From Dermatemys mawii (Eukaryota > Chordata > Testudines > Dermatemydidae): DNA of 64,000 nucleotides. The translations under genes and the position numbers were made by a program. The stretch covers positions 15,529,734-15,593,733 of the forward strand of contig ML677335.1 of assembly GCA_007922305.1 (NCBI GenBank). Reading direction: 5' to 3'. Below the pieces are notes generated by a model. It had not been told where the DNA came from. It did not search any database and saw only the letters and a program-made list of their open reading frames with translations. Below are positions 44,572-57,180 of this stretch, one piece after another. Positions within the stretch are counted from its first letter, which is position 1. Every line of letters begins with the position of its first letter.

Positions 44572-45699
44572 CCACGCAATCAATCAGATCAATGAGAATG
44601 ATCACCTGCAAGGATTCCCTGAGAGCACGCCACGCTTGGCTGGAACAAACAGGAAGGGGATTTTCAAATTTCCCTGGAACTTTAAAGGGCGGGTCTGACG
44701 TGTGGTCACCTGAGGACAGGACAAAAGAGTTTGCAAGTGATGACCAGAGTGGCTCGAACGGGAATTATGGGACGGGCTGGAGGCCAATTAATGCGCAGTG
44801 GGTGTCCACATTCTTGCTGTAGCGCTACAGCAGCTGCGCTACAGCCCTTATTCCCCATGCGGAGGTGGATTAATAATAGCGCTATAACTCAGCGGTTATA
44901 GCGCTCTTAGTGCCTTGCCAGTGTGGACGGGGAGGAGGTTATAGCGCTCATGGGGGCTTTATAGCGCTATAACATGCCAGTGTAACCATGGCCTGAGTGA
45001 CCAGAAAAGGGACTGCCCTAGAGCAATCAGGAACCTGCTAGAGCCAATTAAGACAGGCAAGCTGTAATTAAGACACCTTTAGCCAGTTAAGAACTTACTA
45101 GAATCAGTTAATGCAGGCAGGCTAATCAGGAATCTGGTTTAAAAAGGGCTTCCCATCAACTAGTGAGGAGCGCTCAAGGAGTGGGGAGTAAGAACGTGTG
45201 CTGCGGAGGACTGAGAAGTACATGCATTACCAGGCTTCAGGAGGAAGGTCCTGGGATGAGAATAAAGAAGGTGCGGGGGGGGAGAGGGAAGGCCATGGGG
45301 AAGTAGCCCAGGGAGTTCTAGGTGTTACTCAGCTGATACAGGAGACTATGTAGACAGCTGCTATCCACAGATCCCTGGAATGGAACCTGGTGTAGAGGGT
45401 GGGCCTGGTTCCTCCCAACCCCCCAACTCTGTATCTAACACAGGAGTTGATCTGGTGTGTGAGAAACATCAAAGGGGAAGGTCTAATTTGGAAATGGATC
45501 TGGCCTGTTCCTGACTCAGAGACTGGGGAAATTGTTCTCTATTTCCTGCATGCTGGCCAGTGATGGGGTTAGTTGAGTGAATGGCAGGTTTGAGCCTCTA
45601 GCAAAAGCAGCCAAACTAAGGGCTGCTGTGCATCTCTGAGGTGAGAAAATCTGCCAGAAAGTGCAGGACCCACCTAAGCAGAGGAGGAACTTTGTCACA

Positions 45700-47772
45700 G
45701 TAGGTAAGGTCACATGGGAAGTGAGTCTAAGGGGAAGAACAATTGAAGACAATGTCTCTTTGAAAAACTTCAGACTATCAAGGGTACAAGAGCAAACTAT
45801 CACACCGAGTAGGAAAGATAGGAAGTATGGCAAGAAATCATCCTGGCTTAACCAGGAGATCTTCAATGTTCTAAAAGACAAAAAAAGTCTTCCAAAAAGT
45901 GGAATCTAGGTCAAATTATAAAGAATAATTATAAACAGGCAACACAAGTATGTAGGGACAAAATTAGAAAAGCCCAGTCACAAAATGAGATCAAACTAGC
46001 TAGAAAACTAAAAAGTAACAAGAAAACATTCTGCAGATACATTAAACTCAAGAGGAAGACCAAGGAGAGGGTAGGCCTGTTATTCAACGAGGGAAGAAGA
46101 GCAGTAACAGAAAATGTGGACACGGCAGAAGTGCTTATGGACTTCTTTGTTTTGGTTTTCACCAAGAAGGTTGGTGGTGACTGGACATCTAACAGTGAAT
46201 GCCAGTGAAAATGAGGTAGGATCAGAGGCTAAAACCGGAAAAGAACAAGTTAAAAATTACATAGACAGGTTAGATGTCGTCAAATCACTGGGCCTGATGA
46301 AATGCATCCTAGAATACTCAAGGAGTTGACTGAGGAGATATGTGAGTCGTTAGTGATTATCTTTGAAAAGTCATGGAAGATGGGAGAGATTCCAGAAGGC
46401 TGGAAAAGGGCAAATATAGTGCCAATTTATAAAAAGAGAAATGAGGACAACCTGGGGAATAACATCAATCAGCTTAACTTCTCTATGGGGAAAGATAATG
46501 GAGAAAATAATCAAGCAATCAATTTGTAAACATCTAGAAGATAATAAGGTGATAAGTACTAGTCAGCATGGATTTGTTAAGAAGAAATTGTGTCAAACCA
46601 ACCTAATAGCTTTCTTTAACAGGGTAACAAGCCTTGTGGATGGGGGGAAGTGATAGACGTGGTATGTCTTGACTTTAGTAAACCTTTTGCTACTGTCTCA
46701 TATGACCTTCTCATAAACAATCTAGGGAAATGCAACCAAATGGCGCTACTATAAGGTGGGTGCAATACTGGTTGGAAAATCATTCCCAGAGAGTCGTTAT
46801 CTGTGGTTCACAGTCATGCTGGAAGGGCGTAACAGGTGGGGTCCCACACTATCAGTTCTGGATATTGAACAGAACCAGACCTCCTTCAATGTTTAGATAA
46901 TTGCATAAAGGGTACACTTACAAAGTTTCTGGGAGGGTTTGCAAGTACTTTGGAGGATAGGATTAAAATTCAAAAAGATCTGGAGAAATGGTCTGAAGTA
47001 AATAGGATGAAATTCAGTAAGGACACTTGCAAAATGCTCTGTTCCTTTCAAAATGATCAGTTGCACACAAAATATGGGAAATGACTGCTAGGAAGGAGTA
47101 CCATGGAAAGAAGGGATCTGGGGGTCATAGTGGATCACAAGCTAAATGAGGAAACAGTGTAACACTGTTGCAGGGGGAAAAAAGCAAACATCATTCCGGG
47201 ATGTATTAGCAGGAGTGTTATAAGCAAGACACGAGAAGTAATGCTTCTGCTCTACTCCGTGCTGATTAGGCCTCAATTGGACTATTGTGTCCTGTTCTGG
47301 GGGCCATATTTCAGGAAAGATGTGGACAAATTGGAGGAAGTCCAGAGAAGAGCAACAAAAATGATTAAAGGTCTAGAAAACATTACCTATGAGGGAAGAC
47401 TGAAAAAATTTGCTTTGTTTTGTTTGAAAAAGAGAAGACGGAGAGGGGACGTAAGTTTTCAAGTACATTAAAGGTTGTTATAAGGAGAAGGGAAAATAAT
47501 TGTTCTTCTTAATCTCTGAGGGTCCAACTAGAAGAAATGGTCTTAAATTGCAGCAAGGCGAGGTTTAGGTTGGACATTAGGAAAAACTTCCTGTCAGGGT
47601 GGTTAAGCACTGGAATAAATTTCCTAGAAAGGTTGTGGAATCTCCTTCACTGGAGATTTTTGTGTAACCAAACACCTGTCAAGAATGTCTAGATTTAGTC
47701 TTGCCATGAGAGCTGGCGGTCTGGACTAGATGCCCTCTCAAGGTCCCTTCCAGTCCTATGATGCTATTATAA
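45700..47772 (+). pseudogene. CR1 LINE ORF2, reverse transcriptase and 3' end (sense)
   Basis: RT segments appear in order: MKCILEYSRS / MHPRILKELTEEICESLVII and IPEGWKRANIVPIYKK (46260-46440), STSQHGFVKKKLCQTNLIAF (46560-46620), CLDFSKPFATVSYDLL (46670), KDLEKWSEVNRMKFSKDTC (46980-47030), and YSVLIRPQLDYCVLFWGPYF (47250-47310). The tail ggtcccttccagtcctatga with atgatgctattat at 47740-47772 is the typical CR1 3' end. Several stops and shifts are present. It joins 40430-40592 across the inserted LTR. Confidence 0.88.
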
Positions 47773-50700
47773 GGCACATAGCTAGCTAGCCTCTTACTTT
47801 TGTCATCTTTTTAGTCTAGCCATTGTCCTCCATGTTTCTCTTTCGTCCCATTGTGTATTATTGTCACTTATTGCATCTTGTTTTAAATTAAATTTTGCTT
47901 TACATTTATCTTAATATACTGGTTAAACTTAACATGAACAAGGCACCCTCATTCTGGAATAAGAATGTCCATGCATGGAGTTATTCAGAAAAAATTGTTA
48001 CTGAATAATTCAATGTGTTGAAAGGCCTTTAGATTATTAACTCTTCAGGGAAGAGATTGTGTGTGTACAGTGCTTAATTCAACGGGGCCATGATATGTTG
48101 GGCCTCTGAGTGCTACTGCAGTACAAAAATTTAATAACAATATTGCCATAATTGCTGGTGTGTGTTTGATATATTTTTTTCATCCATCATACATGGAGTT
48201 ACCACATCTTTACTTTGAATAGTGGCTAACATGCTCTTTGTTACTGTGAGAACACTGCAACTCTGCTGATATAGCATGGCTGTGCTTTGTAGACACTTTG
48301 TCAACCTATTTGTAAAAGTGTCTGTTGAGAATAGTTTGTGTCTGTGTCCCCATCAGCATAGATGGATTTAAATCACTTGGTTTTTTTTAGCATGATTGAA
48401 ATCCATGGGAGCCTAACTTGCTAAGGTGCTTTTGAAAGTCCCACTAGGCACTTGTCCACATCTTTATTTGCCCAGATATCTTTGAAAATCTGGCCCTCTG
48501 TCCTTCAAGTTTTTAGAACTGGGATAGCTCTCATGCTGGTTTTTAGTCATAGTCTGGAAGAGGAAAAGTAGCTTTCCTGATTTTTTTAGCTCCCAACCAG
48601 TTTCTCAACTTTGACTGAACTGAGGAAAATATTTCCTCTGCACTTTGTAGCTGAACTGAAACCAAAAGTAATAAAGACAAAAGCTTTTTTGTGCAAGAGA
48701 AACTGAAAATACTTTTCATTTGGATAAATGCATTCATTCCATTGTCAACACTGAAAATAATATACTTATTTAATGCAAGACATGACATTCTAATAGAGCT
48801 TTAGTTGACCTCAAAAGTTGAAGTTTTCCCCCCTATTTCTATATATACTTAAAAAAGCAGTAACTTTTAGTTCATTGAAATTTGAGGAGGTTTCAGTGAT
48901 GCAGCATATGTTTACAAAAATGTATTTAAATGATTTTTTAAAAATCACAGTAAGTTTAGGCCTTAACATAGGTTATCATACTTTCTAATTTTAATTTTGA
49001 GCAGGTTCATTTTTAAAAAGAAAAATGTACTTAAGTTGATGATTTTATTTATTTATTTATGTACAGTGGTCCTCAGTATATCTTGGATCTAGAATGTGTT
49101 GACAACCAATACCTTAAACTTTGTTGTATAATCTAAAAATCCTAAGTGACCAGGGTCCAGGCTGCCTAAGGGATTGGCTCTTCTCAGATCCCAGTTGAGG
49201 TCTGCCAGACCACAGAGCTGGAGTCCCCTTGTTATCCAAGGTCATTATTCCCTGTGAGGGCTCTGGAACATGCTTCTGCCTGGGACTGAAATAGTCCAAA
49301 TTTGGTGGCCTTCTGGGCACACTACACAAACATATGTTTGATAGGAAATTTGGAGGTACGCTCCCAGTAATAATGAAGGAGTTGAACTGAGTTTTGGTAG
49401 GTGGCTATCAACTGTTGCTGTTGAATTGATCATTTTAGTGATGCTGAGATTTAACTGTATTGTTAAATGTTGTGTTAGGTCACATGGAGTCTTGGAGAGG
49501 TGTGTTTTACCAAGAGAGGTGTCTTTTACTTTGGTGTCTTTTACCAACAACTTTGTTTCCTCTTGACCATGCTTTCTTTATTTAAAAACAAAAACAAAAA
49601 ACCCAGGGTCACTTCTTTTTAATACACCCAGTGCTGTGATCAGCCCATGTAAAAGCACTGATCTGGGAATGGTTCAGAATGCCTGCCTGTGCTGCTTTTT
49701 ACTGTAACTATGCTTACTCACTTTTGATGTAGGCAATTGGCTTTTTGCATACATATCTCTACATTTTGTTAGTAAATGCACAACTGAAATAACTGCAGAG
49801 TGCAGGTTACTCCTTTGAAGGTTAGTTGTAATGTGATCTTTCCCAGATGGTAAAGATTCTAGAACAGATTTTGCTAAGCACTTCTTGGGAGAGGCAACAC
49901 TACCTTTTCACCCTCTATATTCTGGGCTGCTAGAAGGGGATGGTAAGTTCCCCTGTGTAAACTGAAGCAATCTTCAGGCCTACTCTCATTGATGATAGCT
50001 TTAACATGGGTGCCTGAGGATTTTGCCTCAGTCCAATCCCCTGTAGAGGTAAGCACTACGTACTCCTTCTCCTCCTCCTCCTCCTGTGCTAGGGGCTGTA
50101 AGAGGCTGCTGCATAGGGACTTTATTACAGCTCCTGCATCGGAGGAATTCTGCCTTGACCATTGGAGGAACTCTAAGAACCCTATATGCCTCTAGAATGG
50201 TGCATAGGGTTGCTCCTTCCCTTTTTAAATGGATAGGATTTTGAGAAATTGTTCGTGAAATATCCATGTTCTCCTTAAACAGTGCCCTCTTTTGGAGATC
50301 TGAAATACAATTATGGAGAGTCAGTAGAAAAGGAGATCTGTAGCCTTTAGCAGGGCAGCCTACAGTATCAAAGTGCTCTGGGAGACTATGCACTTGCTGT
50401 ATTCAGCTGAAATCATGCTCTTGTGATGTAGTTTTCACGGTAGAGTTTGGTTCATAATTTGTATATGATTTTTCTGTGAATTTTCTTTAAGTGTTGCTGT
50501 ATTGTACAGTTTAACTGCAAATTTAGAAATGAAGGTTCCAAATTTTGCAGAAGATCCTTTTTTTAAAGTTCAGAGTTACCAGTTTGCATTGTATCAGTGA
50601 CTTCATATTCTGGACTTCGTAAATATTTTCTAATTAAAATAAGCAAAACTAGTTCAAGTGCTAAATCTTTTAAAAAGATTTTACTTTGCAGGCATGCATG

Positions 50701-52388
50701 TGATACCATAAGTCTGAAACAGTGCTTTCAGATAAATTTAACATTACATCATTTAATTTGCAGAAATGTAAACATTAGCAAACATGCAAGCTCCACTATG
50801 TTTCAGCAAAATGATATATTCCAGATTTTCTTTGAGAATGTTTTAGGTTTTACAATGAATGAACTGGACTATATGAGAAATAGGTTTCACGGGAACTGAA
50901 GAAGTGAGGCAGCACCATGTGAAATTCTGCAAAGGGATTAAGATTTGGCACTGCACTTTGTTTCTCTGCAGGCTCTTAGGCATAGTCTCTGTAGACGAGA
51001 ACAGACTGTCATCTTGTATAGCCGAATGCTGTTTGCTTGTTTTGGATGTTTTTTTTTCCAGTTTCCATACTATTGTGGTGTTTTTATTACAAGTTAGTAT
51101 GATATGGATATGGATGCTGTGGAGCACAAGAGAAAAAGGTATGGTTTATGTAGTATTGAATATCAAAAAGTTTTTCTTATTTTATGATTTGCAGGAGGAC
51201 CTTTCTTCTGTAGAAAACATTCTACAGAATGCTTCTGTAGCATATTATATTTTTTAACTTGAATCAATGCATTTTTCACTTTGACATGGTTTTTTTTCAG
51301 TCACTGTTTACTAATCTCCGTGGATATAAAAATTATTAATATTCTCATAATGTCTGCATTAATTCTTTTTTAAGTTGTGCACACAGAATTGCCTGCAGAT
51401 TTCCTAGCTTATTGCTGGTTAATTCATTTTAAAGGATCTTGCAGTATTTTAGAATTTTAAAGTGCTAAAACTCTAATGAAATTCTAACTGCTTGTATTAT
51501 GTGGTTAGTGGAGTGTTGCATTCTAAATGTATAAACATAATGTAATTGCCCAACTAACCTTGTCCTGGCTCTTTTTTTGTTGTGTTTGTTTTGGTAAAGA
51601 AAATTCTTGCACTTAGCCACAGTTTATAATGTCAGCATTAAAAACCTCAGAGATACTTTACTGATATTTAGAACTGTAATGTTAGTTAATTAAGCAATAC
51701 TATATATACAATTAAAGTTTGGTAATAGATGCATAGCGTTCACTGGAAAATGTATAAAATCCGTAAAGTGAATATGTGGAATGTGCTTTTGTCTGTATTC
51801 TGGAAAAGTGCATATCAAAAGTACAGGCACAAATTATGGGCCTGATGCTGCACTCACTGTGGTCAGTAGATGAGATTTTAGTAAATTTAATAGGAACAGG
51901 ATCAGGACCTATGCTGGGTTATTAAGTATTTCTTTATGTATGCTAAAAACAGTTTGTTTAGATCTTCCAATGTATACATGTAAAATTAAAAACATTGTAG
52001 CACTTAACTATCCACCAGTTAATCAAAGTGAAAGCATTATTTCCTTTTCACTTCTGTATGTTGCTGTTAAACTCGTTGAACAAAACTTGAAAATTGTGTT
52101 ATGTTCTGTATACTTGGCTAAACTCTTAAAGTAATGTATTTCAGGAATTTAAACTATGAACACTACTTTTGACTTGGCCTGGACAATTTGCTTTGGTTAA
52201 TGAGGAATCATACTACCTATTGTTTTAAATAATATGATATAAATTTTAAAAGTGAAGTAGGTGTTGATGGCTGTTCCTCATTTTCATTTGTATAGCAGAG
52301 AGTCATGCTGATCTACACGCTAAAGGCTTCTAGTATCATTTAAAGGTAGAGAGGTAGCTTACTAACTGTGCTAACATAATGTAGATTG
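47773..52388. other. AT-rich DNA, no recognised gene
   Basis: Frames reach about 120 codons (for example 50028-50393 minus and 50904-51257 plus) but show no family resemblance or consistent splice structure. A (TTTA)n run lies near 49043-49058 and a (CTC)n run near 50070. Confidence 0.45.
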
Positions 52389-52635
52389 CAGAGGTGCTGG
52401 AACTAGGGATATTAGGTGCTTCCACACCCCTGGATTAAAGTGATTTCCATTAAATACAGGATTTACGATTTGGTTCAGTGTAGGGTGACCAGATAACAAG
52501 GGTGAAAAATGGGGACAGGAGTGGGATGTAATTGGCACCTATATAATTCAAAGTCCCTATAAAATCAGCACATCTGGTCACCCTAGTTCAATGACTCTCA
52601 GCACCCCCACTATACAGGTTGCTCCAGCACTCCGG
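52389..52635. mobile_element. MITE with TIR cagaggtgctgg, split by another MITE
   Basis: The left end cagaggtgctggaac and right end gctccagcactccgg are imperfect inverses. The hAT MITE 52481-52585 interrupts the sequence. Flank similarity is weak (5 of 8). Confidence 0.5.
52481..52585. mobile_element. hAT MITE (tagggtgaccagat), 105 bp, 8-bp duplication
   Basis: Perfect 14-bp inverted termini, tagggtgaccagat and atctggtcaccctag-side, are flanked by gttcagtg (52473-52480) and gttcaatg (52586-52593), 7 of 8 identical. Confidence 0.88.
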
Positions 52636-53224
52636 TAGGCTCGGAATGCTATGATAAAACTTGGTGGCCTTGAGAGAGGGCTCAGATATTGACATGTTCC
52701 TTAGTGTAACTATGCAGTGTGAAAACCAAAGAGGCAGTCCAATAACAAAACAACTTCACACTGGTATTTACATAATGATATCAATATTATTTTGGTAGTG
52801 GCTAAAGACATCAGGATCTGGGCCGCCTTGTGCTGTGGGTTGTACGAATGCACAGGAAGAGACAGTTTCTGCTGGAAAGAGCTAACAGTCTAATAAACAC
52901 AAATGACTTATCGGATGGGATATATGGATACAACATACAATTAAATTATCACGATGATTGCCACCCATCTGGTTAGTTACAAGGTGTGTGTGTGTTTACT
53001 TGTTTGTTTTATTAAGGCAGATGTGAAGTGAAGAGGAATGACCTGGTGAGGGCATTAACATAAACAAAGGAGAAGGAAAGAAGAAAGACATTGAGGAAAG
53101 ATATAAAGGGAAAACATGAAAGTGAAGATGGCAGGAGAGGGAGTGTGGGCTAAATCCAGAAATGTGATTTAAGCTTAGCATTGCAATGCCTAATTTCTGG
53201 CACCCTGCTCTCTAGTAGAATCCA

Positions 53225-53790
53225 CAGCTACAAATTAGATGCCCGGGATCCGTATACAATTCATGGGAAGAGATAGTTGCCGAAGAATAAGATCTACACA
53301 AGCCAGCACCCTGAGCAGAGAGCCTCCCAAGCTAGCCAGTGTGCTCTAAGCCCTTCCCTTCAAAGGGAATTAAATGCCTAAATCCAGATGTGAGGAGGGC
53401 GTCTGCCTCCACAATTCACAACCATGAACTCTGCCCTTTTTTTACACCCCCTTTACCCAACATCCAGTGGTTAGCACATTTCTCCCTCCTCTCCTTTCCC
53501 CCCCACCCCTGGATGTGGGAGATGGCAGATTCTTTCTCTGGCCCAATGAATATTTAAGAATTTTATACAAAGCGGAACAGCTTCAGCAGCAGAGACTGAG
53601 CCCCACCACAGAATATCCCCATAGTAGGGCACTATCCTAGGAGGTGGAAGGCCTGGGTTCAAATCCCTGACCCTTTCAGGCGGAGTGGGGATTTGAACTT
53701 GTATTCTACCACATCCTAGACAAGTGCTCTATCCACTGAGGTGTTGGGTAAGGAGATGCGCGTGCCTATGGCTTAAGTTTTGCATCCTAT
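53225..53790. repeat. tRNA-like SINE region with opposed copies
   Basis: A pol III B-box-like tract gggttcaaatcc lies at about 53655 on the plus strand. A second unit on the minus strand has cagtggatagagcac (A-box-like, near 53721-53738) and agttcaaatccc (near 53688-53700). They are head-to-head tRNA-derived SINE pieces. Neither folds as a complete tRNA and no cloverleaf with an acceptor stem is evident. Confidence 0.5.
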
Positions 53791-55520
53791 ATTTTGGAAA
53801 GCTACTGTACAGCTAATTTTCCATCTCTGGTTTATCTTAATTTGTCCCAGGTTATAGATATCTTATATTTTAGAAGACACTGCACTTGTCCAGTTTTCAG
53901 GTGAAGTTTTAAAAACATGAACCACAGAGATGTGATTTCATAGAAGGTTGTAATATGGAGTTTCATCAAAGCACTGACCTTAGTTTTTTCTATGAAAGTT
54001 CATGTTAGCCTAGAAGGTTTCTATATATATACATAAAACAGCTTGGTGTTTAATGACACTGGTTTAATTGACTGAATATAACATCTTTGTGTTAAGTGGG
54101 AATTGATTGTTCTATTTATGTAGCCAAGGACTGAAAAATACCTGATTTTGTGTAAGGTTGTACAGCAGTATGAAACACTAGAATCTATGGAACCTCTGTA
54201 TAGTTATGAGTAGGGTATTCTAGTTTTTGTGAACATTAATGAGGTGAACTTATAAAAAGGATTCCACTCTAATTCTGCTCAGGTTCATATACCTCTCATC
54301 ACAGTGTTATCTGAATAGATAAGGCTGTTTCAGCATTTTAATTCCCAGAGTGATGCTACTGGAGCAGAATTAAGTTTGGTTCTGTGATGTTAACAGTGTA
54401 TTTTCATACTTCAGAGCATTTAGGGCTTTTTAAAATGGAACTTTAACCTTGAATTTTGTGTTTTTATTTTTTTTTTTAAAAAAGGGGGGGAAGCAATTTT
54501 TGGCAATGATTTTCTGATAGGTAACAATGCTTTCAACTCTAATTGTAGAGTAAATAATTTTTAGCTTGGTATTTACTTCGTTTTATGAAAATTGTCATAC
54601 CATCCTTTAGCATTTCTCCTCCCTATTCTCCTGCAGACCTGGTGAGCTCCACAGAAGACAGTTCCTAAACTGTAGAAGGAATGGAGGGGAAACTTTTACT
54701 TAGGTGGCATTTGAAAGCTTCACAGGCATGCAGCTCTTAATTCTTTTCTTTTTCTTCAGTCTCTCCACAAAAAACGCAACAGGAGATTTATAAACATGCA
54801 TCTGAGTGATTTTAATGGTTGCATGAGCCATGCATATTTTAAATGCATATAAGCAGCTGTTAATATCTAAATAATTATCTGCCCAGCTCTCCCAAAATTA
54901 GTCAATGGCATATTCCTCACTAGAATCAAACTTTTAAAAATGTACCCTAAGGTTGATATGTGAATGTTCATATAGACCAGTTTGACTTAAGATGATGTCA
55001 TATAATTATGTTATAATGGGAATCTAGTTTTAACCTTGGTTTTGGGGAGGTTAACATTTTGTCCATAAAGTCATTCATACATCACTTGATATGATATCTT
55101 TGCCATTTATAAAAATGATTGCATTGGAACAGAAGTGTCCATTAATTTTGGTAATGAAGTTGTTTGTATATACAAAGTTTCAGATGAAACTAACACTAGA
55201 GCAAAATAAATCTCATAGATGCCTACACTGTAGTCCTTGTGTCTGTAACAGTCCCCAGAGATTAAGGGAAGTTGAAGTATTTGTTTTGTTCTGGTCCTAA
55301 GCCAGATGGGTTAAATTCGGAAAATTAAGGCTCAAGTGACATTCAACTCCAGTGGAAAAAGACAAAAGAACATATTCACTTGTCCTTTAATATCAGATTG
55401 GCTTTAGTAATAGTTAAATATCACAATTTAAATATTTTGGGGTTTTTTGCCAGAAAGGCACATCTACTTTTAAAATATCTTTCTAACTGTGATAAGGGAA
55501 TTGGAATCTTTGTTGATTAA
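53791..55520. other. AT-rich DNA, no gene seen
   Basis: Short frames only; no repeat assigned. Confidence 0.45.
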
Positions 55521-56180
55521 CCAACCTGACATTTAGTGATCTTGTATAGATTGGGGCACAATAAATAAAACTGTTGTAGGCAGTGTCAGGAATGAGATAT
55601 ATTCTGACATCTGGTGCTGAATTATGGGAATTGCAGTGAGTGGAAAATAACTTTGGGGCTGATCAATTTGCATAGACACACCCACTGTGCCTAGCTTGAG
55701 CTCACAGCAGCCCACATGGCCACTTCGGCTGATGTGGGGGCTCCAGTTTCTATGTTATTGGGGCAGGAATGATAAAGTGATGTTACACTGATTATATGAA
55801 TGAAGGACTATGGACATGTACTTGGCCCTTGTTATGATGGAGGGACTCGCCATCATCTAGGTAGCACTCACTGGGCAAGGGCCATGCGTTTCAGAACACT
55901 GTGAGATTGAGAGAGGTGGTGGACAAGTACCTATACCTTTTGGTGAGGGCTTTGTCTGAGGGCCTCACAGGCCTATTGCACCCTGCCTCTCTCCACTGTG
56001 GAATGTCAGAATTGAATTTTGCTTTCATTAGGAGCCTGGTTTCAGGCTGCTGAGCTGAAATTGCTTTGGGCTCACTGAGGCACCTGCACTAAGGCTCCCC
56101 TACTGTATGCTGAAATCACCTAAGAGCTAAAGAAATCACTGAGCACTGTCTTAAGTTGCGGGGCCTGAAAATAGTGCAGA

Positions 56181-56560
56181 GTGGCTGGTGCAGCAGAGCC
56201 GTCTGTGTGTCGGCTAGCAGGATGGCTAGCGGAGTCGTTGGTGCTGCGGAGTGGCTGGTGCGGCAGAGCTGTCTGTGTGTCGACTAGCGGAGCTGTTGGT
56301 GCTGCGGGCAGTGACCGGTGCAGCAGAGCTGTCCATGTGTCAGCTAGCGGAGGCGTTGGTGCTGCAGGCAGAGTGACCAGCGCGGCAGAGCTGTCTGTGT
56401 GTCGGCTAGCAGGACGGCTAGCGGATCCATTTGTGTTGCTGACAGAGTGACTGGTGCTGCAGAGCAGTTCAAGTAGTGGCTAGCAGAGCAGCTAGTGGAT
56501 CAATGGGCAGAGCAGTTCGTGGGACAGCCAGCGGAGCGGAGCAGAACCGATTGCAGTGAG
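56181..56560 (+). repeat. Minisatellite (about 60-80 bp units)
   Basis: The units agtggctggtgcagcagagc and ctgtctgtgtgtcggctagc, with ggcgttggtgctg variants, repeat about five times with decreasing similarity. The 89-codon frame here is only the repeat read through. It belongs to the candidate LTR element. Confidence 0.8.
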
Positions 56561-56969
56561 AGCTGCAGCGGAACCTCACGGAGAGGCGGCGTAGTCGGCC
56601 TCAGACCACGTAAGGTGCTCCTTGCCCTACCCTCCATTTCCACCCAGGCTGGGAGGTAAGACTCTGCAGATTAACTCTTGAACTCTGCACTGACCAGGAA
56701 CAGAGACTCTTGGGCTGTTGGACTTTTGGGACTATTGGGTGATTTTTGGATTGCTGGGCTCCAGAGACTTTTGGGCTGTGGGACATTTTGGGGACTTTGG
56801 GTGATTTTTGGGTTACTGGACTCACAAACCTAAAGGAGGGGACACAGCCCAATCGGCTGGGGTGGCGGTTTGCTCAGGGGTTGCTCAGGTGGTTTGCTCA
56901 CCACCTAGTTGTGGTGTTTTTTCCCAATTTGATGATGTCATTTATCTCATGTTAAAAAAAACTTCTGAT

Positions 56970-57180
56970 ACACCAATCTGTGCTTGCGAGAGGGGAAGTA
57001 TTGCCTCTTTGAGGCGCCCAGGGGGGGTGTTAGGATTTTTCCCAGGTCACTGGGTGGGGGCTCGAGCCAGTTTTTGCCTTGTGTTGTTGAGAGGGGACCC
57101 CTATGTACTGAACCCGGCCCTTGCTGCTATTAACCTGGCCTGGCAGAAGGGTTACACTAATAAATATTAATTTGTTCTCC
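56970..57180 (+). repeat. LTR-like interspersed repeat, sense
   Basis: It shares the ordered blocks ctgtgcttgc, attgcctcttt, agccagtttt, cttgtgttgt and cctggcag with the minus strand of 7675-7870. It ends with aataaa at about 57162, which suggests the R region of an LTR. Confidence 0.6.

Larger units (their letters stand above)
40679..44993 (+). mobile_element. PIF/Harbinger DNA transposon, apparently full length
   Basis: The termini are gggtatggttacactt and agtgtaaccatggcc (inverted). They are flanked by TGA on both sides (40676-40678, 44994-44996), a 3-bp target of the Harbinger type. The element carries an uninterrupted DDE transposase gene and a convergent Myb/SANT gene, the two proteins characteristic of animal Harbingers. 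Both ends contain repeated atagcgctat-like palindromes. Ten N bases (44562-44571) mark a small assembly gap just upstream of the Myb start. Confidence 0.92.
40593..45699 (+). mobile_element. Solo LTR with TGTGACA…TGTCACA ends, split by a Harbinger
   Basis: The two parts, 40593-40675 and about 44997-45699, form one LTR-like unit. It begins TGTGACAGACCC and ends TTTGTCACA, with a TATA-like tttaaaaagg at 45138 and AATAAA at 45261-45266. Adjacent 4-bp flanks are gtaa and gtag (3 of 4). Removing it restores the CR1 reading frame, which supports the boundaries. No retroelement genes accompany it. Confidence 0.65.

Noticed and set aside
50028..50393. 121-codon minus-strand frame
   Set aside because: Contains a simple repeat region and has no domain resemblance; unsupported.
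53650..53745. Possible tRNA gene
   Set aside because: B-box-like and A-box-like tracts exist, but no cloverleaf or acceptor stem is evident and two opposed copies are present, so SINE pieces fit better.
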